This document shows positions 52,600 through 60,551 of a stretch of DNA of 64,000 nt, piece after piece. The DNA is from Poriferisodalis sp965215815 (GTDB taxonomy: Bacteria; Actinomycetota; Acidimicrobiia; Acidimicrobiales; Poriferisodalaceae), in NCBI RefSeq assembly GCF_965215815.1, contig NZ_CBDCEO010000012.1, positions 1,178,001 to 1,242,000 of the forward strand, in the 5' to 3' direction. The notes beneath the pieces are model-generated. The model was given only the letters and a program-made list of their open reading frames with translations. It had not been told where the DNA came from and did no database searches. Position numbers and translations under genes: made by a program. The first letter of the stretch is position 1. Each line of letters opens with the position of its first letter.

Positions 52600-53478
52600 T
52601 CACGGTTCGCTCGAGGTGCGGCGTCGCCGTGACTTGAGGCGGGACCGCAGCCGTTGCGGCAATCCCAAGCGCGATTGTGGCCACGACGGCCGCCACAATC
52701 GCAGTCGCCTCAGCGCCGCATGCACGTCCCGCCCTCGCTTCCGAGACGCTGGTCGACGTGACGACAGCGCACGGCTAACGAGCGATGCGAACAAGAGATA
52801 GATCGTCTTCGGGCCCCCGATGCGGGAGGCCGCGGCGCGGTACACGTGCCGGCCGATTCTTGCCCGGTGAGCAAAGCCGCTGAGGTCACGCCCGGACGGC
52901 CGATGGGAGAATCCGACCTCGATCTCGCTGATGGAAGCCCCGCGTGAGGCCGCATCGAGCGTCAGGCCAATCTCGAGACCGAATCCGTCGGCGAGCTCCA
53001 GCGAGCGCAGCAGCGGACCCCGCAGGGCGCGCTGGCCCGACAAGGGCTCAGCCAGCGTCAGCCCGGTCTCGGCACGCAGGACGCGCGCCGCGAAGCCCTT
53101 GACGAATCCGAACCCGCCCCCGCCAGGGGGGGAATCGAATGCGGCGATCGTCATATCGGCCGCCCCCAGCGCAACCGGTCGCAGCAGTTCGCCGGCCAAC
53201 GCGGCGGTGCGACCCAGATCGGCATCGATGAGCAAGTACGCGTCCGGGGCACCTGAGGCGGCGACGCCCGCTGCAATCGCGGCCCCCTTGCCGCGATTGC
53301 GCGCAAGCTCAATGACGCGCGCCCCTGCGGCGGCCGCAACCGCGGCTGTGCGATCGGACGACCCGTCGTCGACCACGATGACATCGAGCACATCTGGCAC
53401 GGTCCGCAGCGCCGTCACCGTGGCCCCCACCGTGTCGGCCCGGTCGTATGCAGGCACGATTGCCACGGCGTGTGTCAT
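52600..53478 (-). CDS. Family 2 glycosyltransferase
   Basis: 292 residues, GT-A fold. 'VAIVPAYDRADTVGATVTALRTVPDVLDVIVVDDGSSD' has the nucleotide-binding Asp and DDGS motif. 'ELARNRGKGAAIAAGV' and 'AYLLIDADLGRT' supply the D-x-D metal site, and 'LSGQRALRG' is the acceptor loop. The C-terminal part is rich in Arg/Ser and ends basic. It resembles polyprenyl-phosphate or glucosyl-3-phosphoglycerate-type transferases; the donor is not determinable. The ATG overlaps the mctB stop by four bases. Confidence 0.88.
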   Translation of the reverse strand: MTHAVAIVPAYDRADTVGATVTALRTVPDVLDVIVVDDGSSDRTAAVAAAAGARVIELARNRGKGAAIAAGVAASGAPDAYLLIDADLGRTAALAGELLRPVALGAADMTIAAFDSPPGGGGFGFVKGFAARVLRAETGLTLAEPLSGQRALRGPLLRSLELADGFGLEIGLTLDAASRGASISEIEVGFSHRPSGRDLSGFAHRARIGRHVYRAAASRIGGPKTIYLLFASLVSRALSSRRPASRKRGRDVHAALRRLRLWRPSWPQSRLGLPQRLRSRLKSRRRRTSSEP

Positions 53479-54536
53479 GACGGGCCCAATCCGTGCTCGG
53501 GATCGGCCGAGGAGAAGTGACGGATCTCGGGCAGATCCTCGAGCGCCACGAGCAGCGCCAGATCGCCCGAGAAGGTGTCCACGCCGTCGACGCTCGAGAA
53601 CGAGGCGGCGAGCAGTGGGTCTGACCGAACCCTTTCGAGCACAGCGCCGTATCCGATGCCTGCGGCGTCGCGGGCGGGCACCTCGACAATCACGCCGCTG
53701 CCCGAATATCCGTCGTCAGCGATGACCGTCAAAAGGTCGAACACGAAGTCCTCGTTCAGCCCTGCTGCAGCTGCATCGGTCACCACCACAAGGCGCAGTC
53801 CCTCCCCGCCGAGCAGGTGCAACGCGACTGCACCGGTGCCGTCGTGGGTGACCAAGCCCAAGTCGCGAAGCAGTGTGAGCGCCGTGCGCGTCCGAGGGGC
53901 CAACAGGAAGCCGCGCGAGAAGCCGTCGAGTGCACCGGCGTCGGTGATCGCGTTGACGTCGGCATTGAGTGCTCGGCTCGAACCCGCCTCCGATGGCTGC
54001 AGGAGCGCCTGGGGCACCAAGAAGCGCAACGCCCTGCGTACCGCGTTGCGGCTGTCGCCTGCGAGCGAGAACGCTTCAGCAATTCGTTGGCGCACTTCGG
54101 GGTCATAGAGGCGCAGATCGTCGCTGAGCCACAGCACACCGCCGAGTTGTGTATCGGTTGCTGCCAAGCGGGCTCTGATGGCGACGACCACGTCGGTGTC
54201 GGTGCTCTCGGGTGCAACGATCAGCGTTGTCGTGCCGCTCAAACGCCCTTGCGGAAGGTATGGGCGGACCAGATCCTCGACCTCGAACCGTTCGGACCGC
54301 GCGGCGTCGACGCTCGCAAGCGCTTCGGAACGCGCCGCCTCAGCCTCGTCAAGCGCCGCCTCGGCTTCGGAACGCCTGTCGATCGCCTCCTCAGTGTCGG
54401 CTTGAAGCTGGTCCACCCGGGATTCCAGATTGCTGACCAACACTGAGTCCACAAACGTCGAGCCCAGCGCCAGGCCGATTGCCAAGGCCAGGAAGACGGC
54501 CGCGATGGACACGATGTGGTAGCGGAGGTTGACCAT
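53475..54536 (-). CDS. mctB: Copper transporter family protein (MctB)
   Basis: 353 residues. The N-terminus 'MVNLRYHIVSIAAVFLALAIGLALGS' is a single membrane anchor typical of MctB. A coiled coil of about 60 residues follows ('NLESRVDQLQADTEEAIDRRSEAEA'), then the extracytoplasmic domain ('LSGTTTLIVAPESTDTD', 'GVLWLSDDLRLYDPEVRQRI'). The mycobacterial homologue has been implicated in copper resistance and envelope channel activity. It starts one base after steA ends, so the two are tightly coupled. Confidence 0.92.
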   Translation of the reverse strand: MVNLRYHIVSIAAVFLALAIGLALGSTFVDSVLVSNLESRVDQLQADTEEAIDRRSEAEAALDEAEAARSEALASVDAARSERFEVEDLVRPYLPQGRLSGTTTLIVAPESTDTDVVVAIRARLAATDTQLGGVLWLSDDLRLYDPEVRQRIAEAFSLAGDSRNAVRRALRFLVPQALLQPSEAGSSRALNADVNAITDAGALDGFSRGFLLAPRTRTALTLLRDLGLVTHDGTGAVALHLLGGEGLRLVVVTDAAAAGLNEDFVFDLLTVIADDGYSGSGVIVEVPARDAAGIGYGAVLERVRSDPLLAASFSSVDGVDTFSGDLALLVALEDLPEIRHFSSADPEHGLGPS

Positions 54537-55721
54537 TCAGAGACCCATGTTGATCCACAGCGTGCGCAGCAGAAGCCGGCCTGGCTCGGTCACTGCGGCA
54601 ATGACGCCGATAGTGACCAGCGCCGAGACGATCAGCATCGCCATGTCGCGCTTGCGCACTTGGGTGCGGTACAGACGGCTCACACCCTTTGCATCCACGA
54701 GTGCCGAGGACACCTGCATCCGGGTGAGGAAGGTGGATGCCATGCCGCGGCGGCCCTTGTCGAAGAAATCGACCATTGAGGTGTGGGACCCGACCTCCAC
54801 AATCTGCTCTGCGCGCTGCTCAAATGCCAGTCGCAATGCGACGTCCTCGCTGGTACCGGGCGCAGAAATGACGTCATAGCTCAGGCCTGCATCATCAAGG
54901 CGTCGCGCACCCGGCGCGCCCCCCTCGGGATAGCCATGCACGATGAGCTGCGCCCCGCAGACCAGCGCCCGCGGCGAGACTGAGTCGAAGTCGCCGATGA
55001 TGATGTGCGGCACGAACCCTGCTTCGAGGAGCGCATCCGCCCCTCCGTCCACACCGATGAGCACCGGCCGCATGTCCGACATATAGCCCGAGCGCCGAAG
55101 TGCCGCGAGATCTTCGCGGTAGTCGATGCCGCGCACCACCACCAGCACGTGGCGGCGGCGCAGCTCGTGTCGCAGCGGAGGGATGTCCAATTCCTCGGTG
55201 AGGATCTGCGGCTCCTTTTCGAGGTACTCAAGCGTGTTGCGGGCGAAGCTCCCCAATTCGCTGCGCACCGCAATGCGCGCCGATTCGAGCACATGCTCGA
55301 AGTACTCGGCGTCGCGGCGGTAACCGGTCCCGATCACCTCGCCGTCGCGCAGGACCTCGTCGCCGGCAATTGCGATCTCGTCGCCCTCTCCCAACGCCTT
55401 GAATGCGGCCTCGCCGATGTCCTCCAGCACGGGCACCCCGGCCTGAGCGAGCGTGAGGCCGCCGAGCGCCGGGTACCGGCCGCTCATCGTCGGCACAGCG
55501 TTGACCACGGCCGCCGCCCCGGCTGCGAGGAGCCCATCGGCGGCGACCCGATCGAGATCTGCGTGGTGGATGACTGCTATTTCGCCTCGTTCCAAGCGTC
55601 GGAGCAGATTCTTTGTGCGGCGGTCCACCCGGCACAGGCCCGCCAACGCAGAGTTGGCACCGTTTCGGCGGCGCCGCACACGCCGGCGGCGAGCCGTCTC
55701 TCCCTCGCGGGACAAGCTCAC
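54537..55721 (-). CDS. steA: SteA-like cytokinetic ring protein
   Basis: 394 residues. A basic N-terminus is followed by 'RRTKNLLRRLERGEIAVIHHADLDRVAADGLLAAGAAAVVNA', and a thiamin pyrophosphokinase-like central domain has 'PVLIGVDGGADALLEAGFVPHIIIGDFDSVS'. 'PGTSEDVALRLAFEQRAEQIVEVG' and 'STFLTRMQVSSALVDAKGVSRLYR' follow, and one transmembrane helix closes the protein ('MLIVSALVTIGVIAAV'). In corynebacteria SteA works with SteB in daughter-cell separation; mctB/SteB-type partners lie next to it. Its start overlaps the recN stop (ATGA). Confidence 0.92.
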   Translation of the reverse strand: MSLSREGETARRRRVRRRRNGANSALAGLCRVDRRTKNLLRRLERGEIAVIHHADLDRVAADGLLAAGAAAVVNAVPTMSGRYPALGGLTLAQAGVPVLEDIGEAAFKALGEGDEIAIAGDEVLRDGEVIGTGYRRDAEYFEHVLESARIAVRSELGSFARNTLEYLEKEPQILTEELDIPPLRHELRRRHVLVVVRGIDYREDLAALRRSGYMSDMRPVLIGVDGGADALLEAGFVPHIIIGDFDSVSPRALVCGAQLIVHGYPEGGAPGARRLDDAGLSYDVISAPGTSEDVALRLAFEQRAEQIVEVGSHTSMVDFFDKGRRGMASTFLTRMQVSSALVDAKGVSRLYRTQVRKRDMAMLIVSALVTIGVIAAVTEPGRLLLRTLWINMGL

Positions 55722-57489
55722 GGGATTGCGCCGCTACGCGCTGGCTCAGCAACCACCGCTGCGTCCCCTTCGTCGGCGAGCTCAGCCGTCGCTGCGTCGA
55801 TGTCCGGCTGCGTTCCATCGAGCGCCGGTCGCTTCGCAGCGGCATTGTCGAGCAGTTCGCTTGCGTGCTGGCGGCCGCTTGCCCAGTGGGGCTGACCCGC
55901 AAGCATCCGCGCCAACTCGCTCACACGTTCGGTGCCGGTGACCGCGACCAGGTCCGACGCGACTGTTGCGCCGTCGTCGGTCTTGCGCACGGCCACGTGG
56001 TGATGCGCAGATGCCGCTACCTGAGGGAGATGGGTCACCACCAGCACCTGGTGGTTCTTGGTCAGCGAGGCCAGCGCTTGACCGACGGCCAGCGCCGTCT
56101 CACCGCCGATGCCGGCGTCGACCTCGTCGAACACCAGTGTCGGCGGACCATTGGTCAAGACCAGCCGCAAGGCCAGCATCACCCGTGCTAGCTCGCCGCC
56201 GGAGGCCACCTTGGACAGCGGGCCGGGCGGAGTGCCCCGGTTCGCGCTGAAGCACAGCTCGACGCCGTCGCTCGGCAGGAGGCCACCTTGGACAGCGGGC
56301 CGGGCGGAGTGCCCCGGTTCGCGCTGAAGCACAGCTCGACGCCGTCGCTCGGCGGGTCGCCCGATACGCCGACTTCCAGCGTGCCACCCGGCAGCGCCAG
56401 CGACGCCAGGTGCTCGGTCACGGCGGCAGCCAGCCCCGGAGCAGCCGCTCGGCGAACTGCAGCGACGGCCTGTGCCTCGCGGTCCAGGTGGCGCTGCGCT
56501 GCGATGATGCCCGACTCCAGTTCGATCGCCAGCTCCTCGTGGCGCTCCAGCTGCGAGAGGCGCTCGGCAGCGCGGGCGCCGAACGACATCACCTCAGCGA
56601 GTGTGTCGCCGTACTTGCGCGTCAACTCACGCAGCAGTTGGTGCCGTGCGCGGACATCGGCCAACGCCTGGGGATCGTCTTCGATCGTCTCGAGCACGCT
56701 CCGAAGCTGCGCCACGGTGTCGTCCAGCTCCGCGGCCGCGGCCCCGAGTCGCTCGCTCAGGGGGGCAAACGCCTTCCGGGCACCCAGCGCGGCCAAAGCG
56801 CTGCCCAGCTTGTCGATGACGCCGTCGTCACCGGCGAGTGCCTGGCGGGCCGCGTGCCCCTCCCCGAGGTGAGATGTCGCATCCGCCAGCAGGTCTTCGC
56901 GCTCCGCGATCCGTTCCAGCTCGTCGGGGTTCTCCAGCTGCGCGGCGGCAATCTCGTCGACCTGATACCGAAGGAGATCGATCTCCTGTGCCCTGGCACG
57001 TGCATCGCCGCCGAGCGCTGCCAGGTTGCCAGCCAGCGCCCGCAGCTCCTCACGTGCTGCCGCCAATGGATGCAGGTCCACGCCGCCCCAGCGGTCCAGC
57101 GCCTCACGCTGAGTGCGCGGCCGCAGCAACGACTGGTGCTGGTGCTGCCCGTGCAAGTCGATGAGCCCGGCTCCCAGCTCGGCGAGCTCCGGTGCCGAAG
57201 CCATGGTGCCGTCCATGTAGGCACGGCTGCGGCCTGCGGCCGGGATCACGCGGCGCAGCACGAGTTCGCTGCCATCGGGGTTCACGAATCTGCCTTCGAC
57301 GACTGCTTCGGTCGCGCCTGCCCGCACCATCGCAGGATCAGCTCGCCCGCCCACGAGCAGCTGGACCGCATGCACGACGAGCGTCTTGCCGGCTCCCGTC
57401 TCGCCGGTCAATGCTGTCATTCCCGCGCCGAGCACCAGGCTGGCTCGCTCGATTACCCCGAGATTGCGCACCGCCAGCTCTGCAAGCAT
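55718..57489 (-). pseudogene. recN: DNA repair protein RecN, reading frame broken by a 77-bp tandem duplication
   Basis: The 5' part (57489 to about 56200) encodes the RecN head ('LGAGMTALTGETGAGKTLVVHAVQLL', Walker A) and coiled coil up to 'FSANRGTPPGPLSKVAS'. A direct repeat of 77 bp (56201-56277 and 56278-56354) then shifts the frame to a stop at 56188. The 3' part in another frame supplies 'SGGELARVMLALRLVL' (signature) and 'TLVFDEVDAGIGG' (Walker B) to 55718. Deleting one repeat restores about 564 codons, the normal length. Either the strain is recN-deficient, or the duplication is variable or an assembly error. AGGAG lies six bases before the ATG. Confidence 0.9.
56201..56354. repeat. 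77-bp perfect tandem duplication inside recN
   Basis: Two adjacent copies, beginning GGAGGCCACCTTGGACAGCG, differ only in the final base (A at 56277, G at 56354). 77 is not a multiple of three, so recN is frameshifted. Confidence 0.95.
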
Positions 57490-57576
57490 CAGCAGCTCCT
57501 GCCGCCTTCCGGCCGACCGCAGGGGTCCGGTGGCTGCCGCTGGCAGGGCATTCGTCGCTCGCTCATCGACGCAATC

Positions 57577-58455
57577 TCAGCGATCCTTGAGGCCGAATTT
57601 GTGCTTCAGCACGCGATGGAAGCTGTCTCCCCCGGCGGTGACGAACTGTGCCTCGTATGGGGCGCGCGTCACCACGAGCTTGTCACCTGTCTGCAGCATC
57701 GTGGCCGAACGCCCATCCACTGCGGCCAACGCCGGCCGCTCGCTGACCACCCGAATGCCGATCTCGGTGTCGGGTGGCAGCAGCAGCGACCGATCGAACA
57801 GCATGTGCGGCGCGACCGGCGTGACCTGTAGGGACGAATGCGTCGGCGCAACGACGGCTCCTCCCGCAGAGAGGCTGTACGCGGTGGAACCCGTTGGTGT
57901 GGACACGATGAGACCGTCTGCTGCATAGGTCGCGAACATGTCGCCGTCGAGCCAGACCTCCAGCCTGACCGTGTGGCCCGGATCGCGCTTCTCGAGGACG
58001 ACTTCGTTCAAACCGGTCCACGCATCTGCATCTTGGGGGTCGGGGTCGTCGGGATGTTCGCCAGGTCGCCGGCGCACGGTTGCGCTGACCATCATCCGCT
58101 GGGATATGTCCAACGCTCCCTCGAGCGCCGCGGCGACCGTCTCGGTGAGCTGTGCAGGCTCGAATTCGGTCAAGTAGCCGAGGTGGCCGACGTTGACACC
58201 GAGAACCGGCACTCCTGCGGCCGCCACTAGATCGAACGAGCGCAGCATGGTGCCATCGCCTCCGACGCTCACTGCTAGATCCGGCACCGTGCCGATGGGC
58301 TCGTCGGCTGCGAGATCGCTGCGACCGATGGCCGATGCCTCTGCGCGCCCCAGCTCGACGGTGTGACCCTTACTCTCGAGCCAGTCCACCAACTGTCTCG
58401 AGGCCGACACGGCGTCGGCGCGCTCGGCATGGGCGACGATCAGCACGGCGCTCAT
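57577..58455 (-). CDS. nadK: NAD kinase
   Basis: 292 residues. The diagnostic 'LAVSVGGDGTMLRSFDLVAAAGVPVLGVNVGHLGYLTEF'-type sequence lies at about 58160-58290. It includes the catalytic GGDG and NxGxLGF-like motif; the second motif is 'DGLIVSTPTGSTAYSLSAGG'. It phosphorylates NAD to NADP with ATP or polyphosphate. The start overlaps the tlyA stop by four bases; recN follows about 90 nt on. This is the ppnK position of the mycobacterial tlyA-ppnK-recN cluster. Confidence 0.96.
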   Translation of the reverse strand: MSAVLIVAHAERADAVSASRQLVDWLESKGHTVELGRAEASAIGRSDLAADEPIGTVPDLAVSVGGDGTMLRSFDLVAAAGVPVLGVNVGHLGYLTEFEPAQLTETVAAALEGALDISQRMMVSATVRRRPGEHPDDPDPQDADAWTGLNEVVLEKRDPGHTVRLEVWLDGDMFATYAADGLIVSTPTGSTAYSLSAGGAVVAPTHSSLQVTPVAPHMLFDRSLLLPPDTEIGIRVVSERPALAAVDGRSATMLQTGDKLVVTRAPYEAQFVTAGGDSFHRVLKHKFGLKDR

Positions 58456-59318
58456 CGATCTGTTCTCCCGTCGTGGCGGTTGCCTTCGGCGTGCCGGATT
58501 GCCCCGTCGATTGCGGCATCGAGGTCAAACGCGGCGGCGGTTCGGGAGGCGCCGACGACGTGGCTCGGTTGGTCCGCAGCGCGACGGCAATAGAGGAAGA
58601 ACTCGACATTGCCCGCCGCACCTCGCAGCGGCGAGACGGCGACGCCTGCCGGCACCAGGCCGCATCCGGTCGCGCTCGCTGCCACCTCGCGGACCACCCG
58701 CCGCCACACGTCGGGGTCGCGGACCACGCCCTTGCCCCGAGAGGCCTCGCGCCGGCCGGCTTCGAACTGCGGTTTGACGAGCAGCACCGCATCCCCACCG
58801 GGTGCGGTACACGCCGCCAGATTCGCCATCACCGTTCGCAGCGAGATGAATGACAGGTCGGCGGTCACGATGTCTGCCGCACCGCCGATGTCAGCGGCCC
58901 CCACATGACGCACGTTGCAGCGCTCTCGCGCCGTGACCCGGGTATCGGTGCGCAGACGTGCATCGAGCTGACCCCAGCCGACGTCGGCCGCCACAACCTG
59001 AACTGCGCCTCGCTGTAGCAGACAGTCCACAAACCCACCCGTCGAAGAGCCGGCGTCGAATGCGTGCCTCCCAACGACGGGGACCCCAAAAACGTCCAAC
59101 GCTGCATCGAGCTTGTCGCCGCCGCGTGACACGAATCGGGCAGGTTCACCGCTGAGCTCGACTGGCTCCGCGGCCGCCACCATCCGTGAGGGCTTCTGCG
59201 CGACTGCACCGCTGACGAGCACCCGGCCACCGGAGATGAGTGCCTGCGCGGCCGCCCGTGACGGCGCCATGGCTCGGCGCACCAACTCGTTGTCGAGGCG
59301 TCGTCGCACGGTGTTCAT
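58452..59318 (-). CDS. tlyA: TlyA-family rRNA 2'-O-methyltransferase
   Basis: 288 residues. An N-terminal S4 RNA-binding domain ('RAAAQALISGGRVLVSG') leads into a FtsJ/RrmJ-like Rossmann methyltransferase: 'RGGDKLDAALDVFGV', 'AFDAGSSTGGFVDCLLQRGA' (SAM-binding) and 'DIVTADLSFISLRTVM'. 'VLLVKPQFEAGR' carries the catalytic Lys. Homologues methylate cytidines in 16S and 23S rRNA and determine capreomycin sensitivity. The ATG has TACTTT seven bases upstream, so the operon tlyA-nadK-recN-steA-mctB probably starts here with a leaderless mRNA. Confidence 0.95.
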   Translation of the reverse strand: MNTVRRRLDNELVRRAMAPSRAAAQALISGGRVLVSGAVAQKPSRMVAAAEPVELSGEPARFVSRGGDKLDAALDVFGVPVVGRHAFDAGSSTGGFVDCLLQRGAVQVVAADVGWGQLDARLRTDTRVTARERCNVRHVGAADIGGAADIVTADLSFISLRTVMANLAACTAPGGDAVLLVKPQFEAGRREASRGKGVVRDPDVWRRVVREVAASATGCGLVPAGVAVSPLRGAAGNVEFFLYCRRAADQPSHVVGASRTAAAFDLDAAIDGAIRHAEGNRHDGRTDR

Positions 59319-59325
59319 GCAGCCG

Positions 59326-59331
59326 AAAGTA
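59326..59331 (-). promoter_or_regulatory. -10 box (TACTTT) of tlyA
   Basis: TACTTT, seven bases, then ATG at 59318. Likely the main promoter of the tlyA to glycosyltransferase run. Confidence 0.55.
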
Positions 59332-59418
59332 CCAGCGCGCCCATCGCGCGCCGAAGTGAATTCTCAGACACAGCCACGGCGGTCTTGCCGCCGCGAGCCT
59401 CTGGGCGCGAGGTGGAAC

Positions 59419-60438
59419 TCAGACGTACCAAGTACCGCGTGAACGCAACAACTGTGCGACGTCCGCGGGGCCCTGCTTTTCCTGGGCTGCGGCCAGCTGC
59501 CGCGTGGAAGCCATTGCGTACTCACTGCGCCGCACGGCACGGAACACGCCGATCGGGGTCGGCTCAAAGGGTCCGCGTGCGAGACGGGCCAGCATGAACG
59601 CCGTCGACGGATCATGCTTGGTCTCGTCATGGGTGAGCAGCTCGTCAGGACTCACATCGGCTGAGTGGATGACTCGGGCGCAGCCTGACTCGTCAATGAC
59701 GCCGAATTCGCCATCAGCCCCGAACCGGATGGGTTCGCCATGTGTCAGCGGGATCAGGTTGGCGTCGCGATTCTGCTTCTTCGTGACACCTTCGAAGGCG
59801 CCGTCGTTGAAGACGTTGCAGTTCTGGAACACCTCCACGAACGCGGCGCCCTCGTGTTCGTGCGCCCGCCGGAACGTTTCCATCATGTGCTGGCGGTCCA
59901 TGTCGTGGGTACGGGCCACAAACGAGGCCTCAGCTCCAAGCGCCACGGATAGCGGGTTGAACGGTGCGTCCAGCGAACCCATCGGCGAACTCTTGGTGAC
60001 CTTACCGATCTCGCTGGTGGGGCTGAACTGGCCCTTGGTGAGGCCATAGATCTGGTTGTTGAACAGCAGCACCTTGATCTTGACGTTGCGACGCAACGCG
60101 TGAATCAGGTGATTGCCGCCGATCGACAGCATGTCGCCGTCACCGCCGATGACCCACACGTCGAGATCAGGCCGCGCCATTGCCAGGCCAGTGGCGATCG
60201 CAGGTGCTCGGCCGTGGATGCCGTGCACGCCGTAGGAGTTCATGTAGTACGGGAAACGGGCGGCACACCCGATGCCCGAAATGAACACCGTGTTGTGCGG
60301 CTCGGTGCCGAGGCTCGGCATCAGCATCCTCATTGCCGTGAGGATGGAGTAGTCGCCGCAGCCCGGGCACCAGCGGACCTCCTGGTCGGAGGCCCAGTCG
60401 GCGGGCGTTGTCGTCGGCTGGAAAGAGGTGTCGGTCAT
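59419..60438 (-). CDS. korB: 2-oxoacid:ferredoxin oxidoreductase, beta subunit
   Basis: 339 residues. The ThDP-binding subunit shows 'VRWCPGCGDYSILTAM' and 'ISGIGCAARFPYYMNSYGVHGIHGRAPAIATGLA'-type sequence around 60190-60300. 'VIGGDGDMLSIGGNHLIHALRRNVKIKVLLFNNQIYGLTKGQ' (near 60020-60150) is the GDG-N metal/ThDP motif. With KorA it probably oxidises 2-oxoglutarate to succinyl-CoA, reducing ferredoxin; pyruvate cannot be excluded. It follows korA by about 110 nt on the same strand. Succinyl-CoA would link it to the methylmalonyl-CoA mutase at 7-11 kb. Confidence 0.94.
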   Translation of the reverse strand: MTDTSFQPTTTPADWASDQEVRWCPGCGDYSILTAMRMLMPSLGTEPHNTVFISGIGCAARFPYYMNSYGVHGIHGRAPAIATGLAMARPDLDVWVIGGDGDMLSIGGNHLIHALRRNVKIKVLLFNNQIYGLTKGQFSPTSEIGKVTKSSPMGSLDAPFNPLSVALGAEASFVARTHDMDRQHMMETFRRAHEHEGAAFVEVFQNCNVFNDGAFEGVTKKQNRDANLIPLTHGEPIRFGADGEFGVIDESGCARVIHSADVSPDELLTHDETKHDPSTAFMLARLARGPFEPTPIGVFRAVRRSEYAMASTRQLAAAQEKQGPADVAQLLRSRGTWYV

Positions 60439-60551
60439 CGTGCTGTTTGCCTCTGTCTGTGCTCTGAGTGCTCGTTGGGAGATTGTTCCGGTTTGTGCCG
60501 GTTGCGATTCGTGCGTCGTGCGTCGTGTGTGCGGATTTGCGTCGTCGGCTT

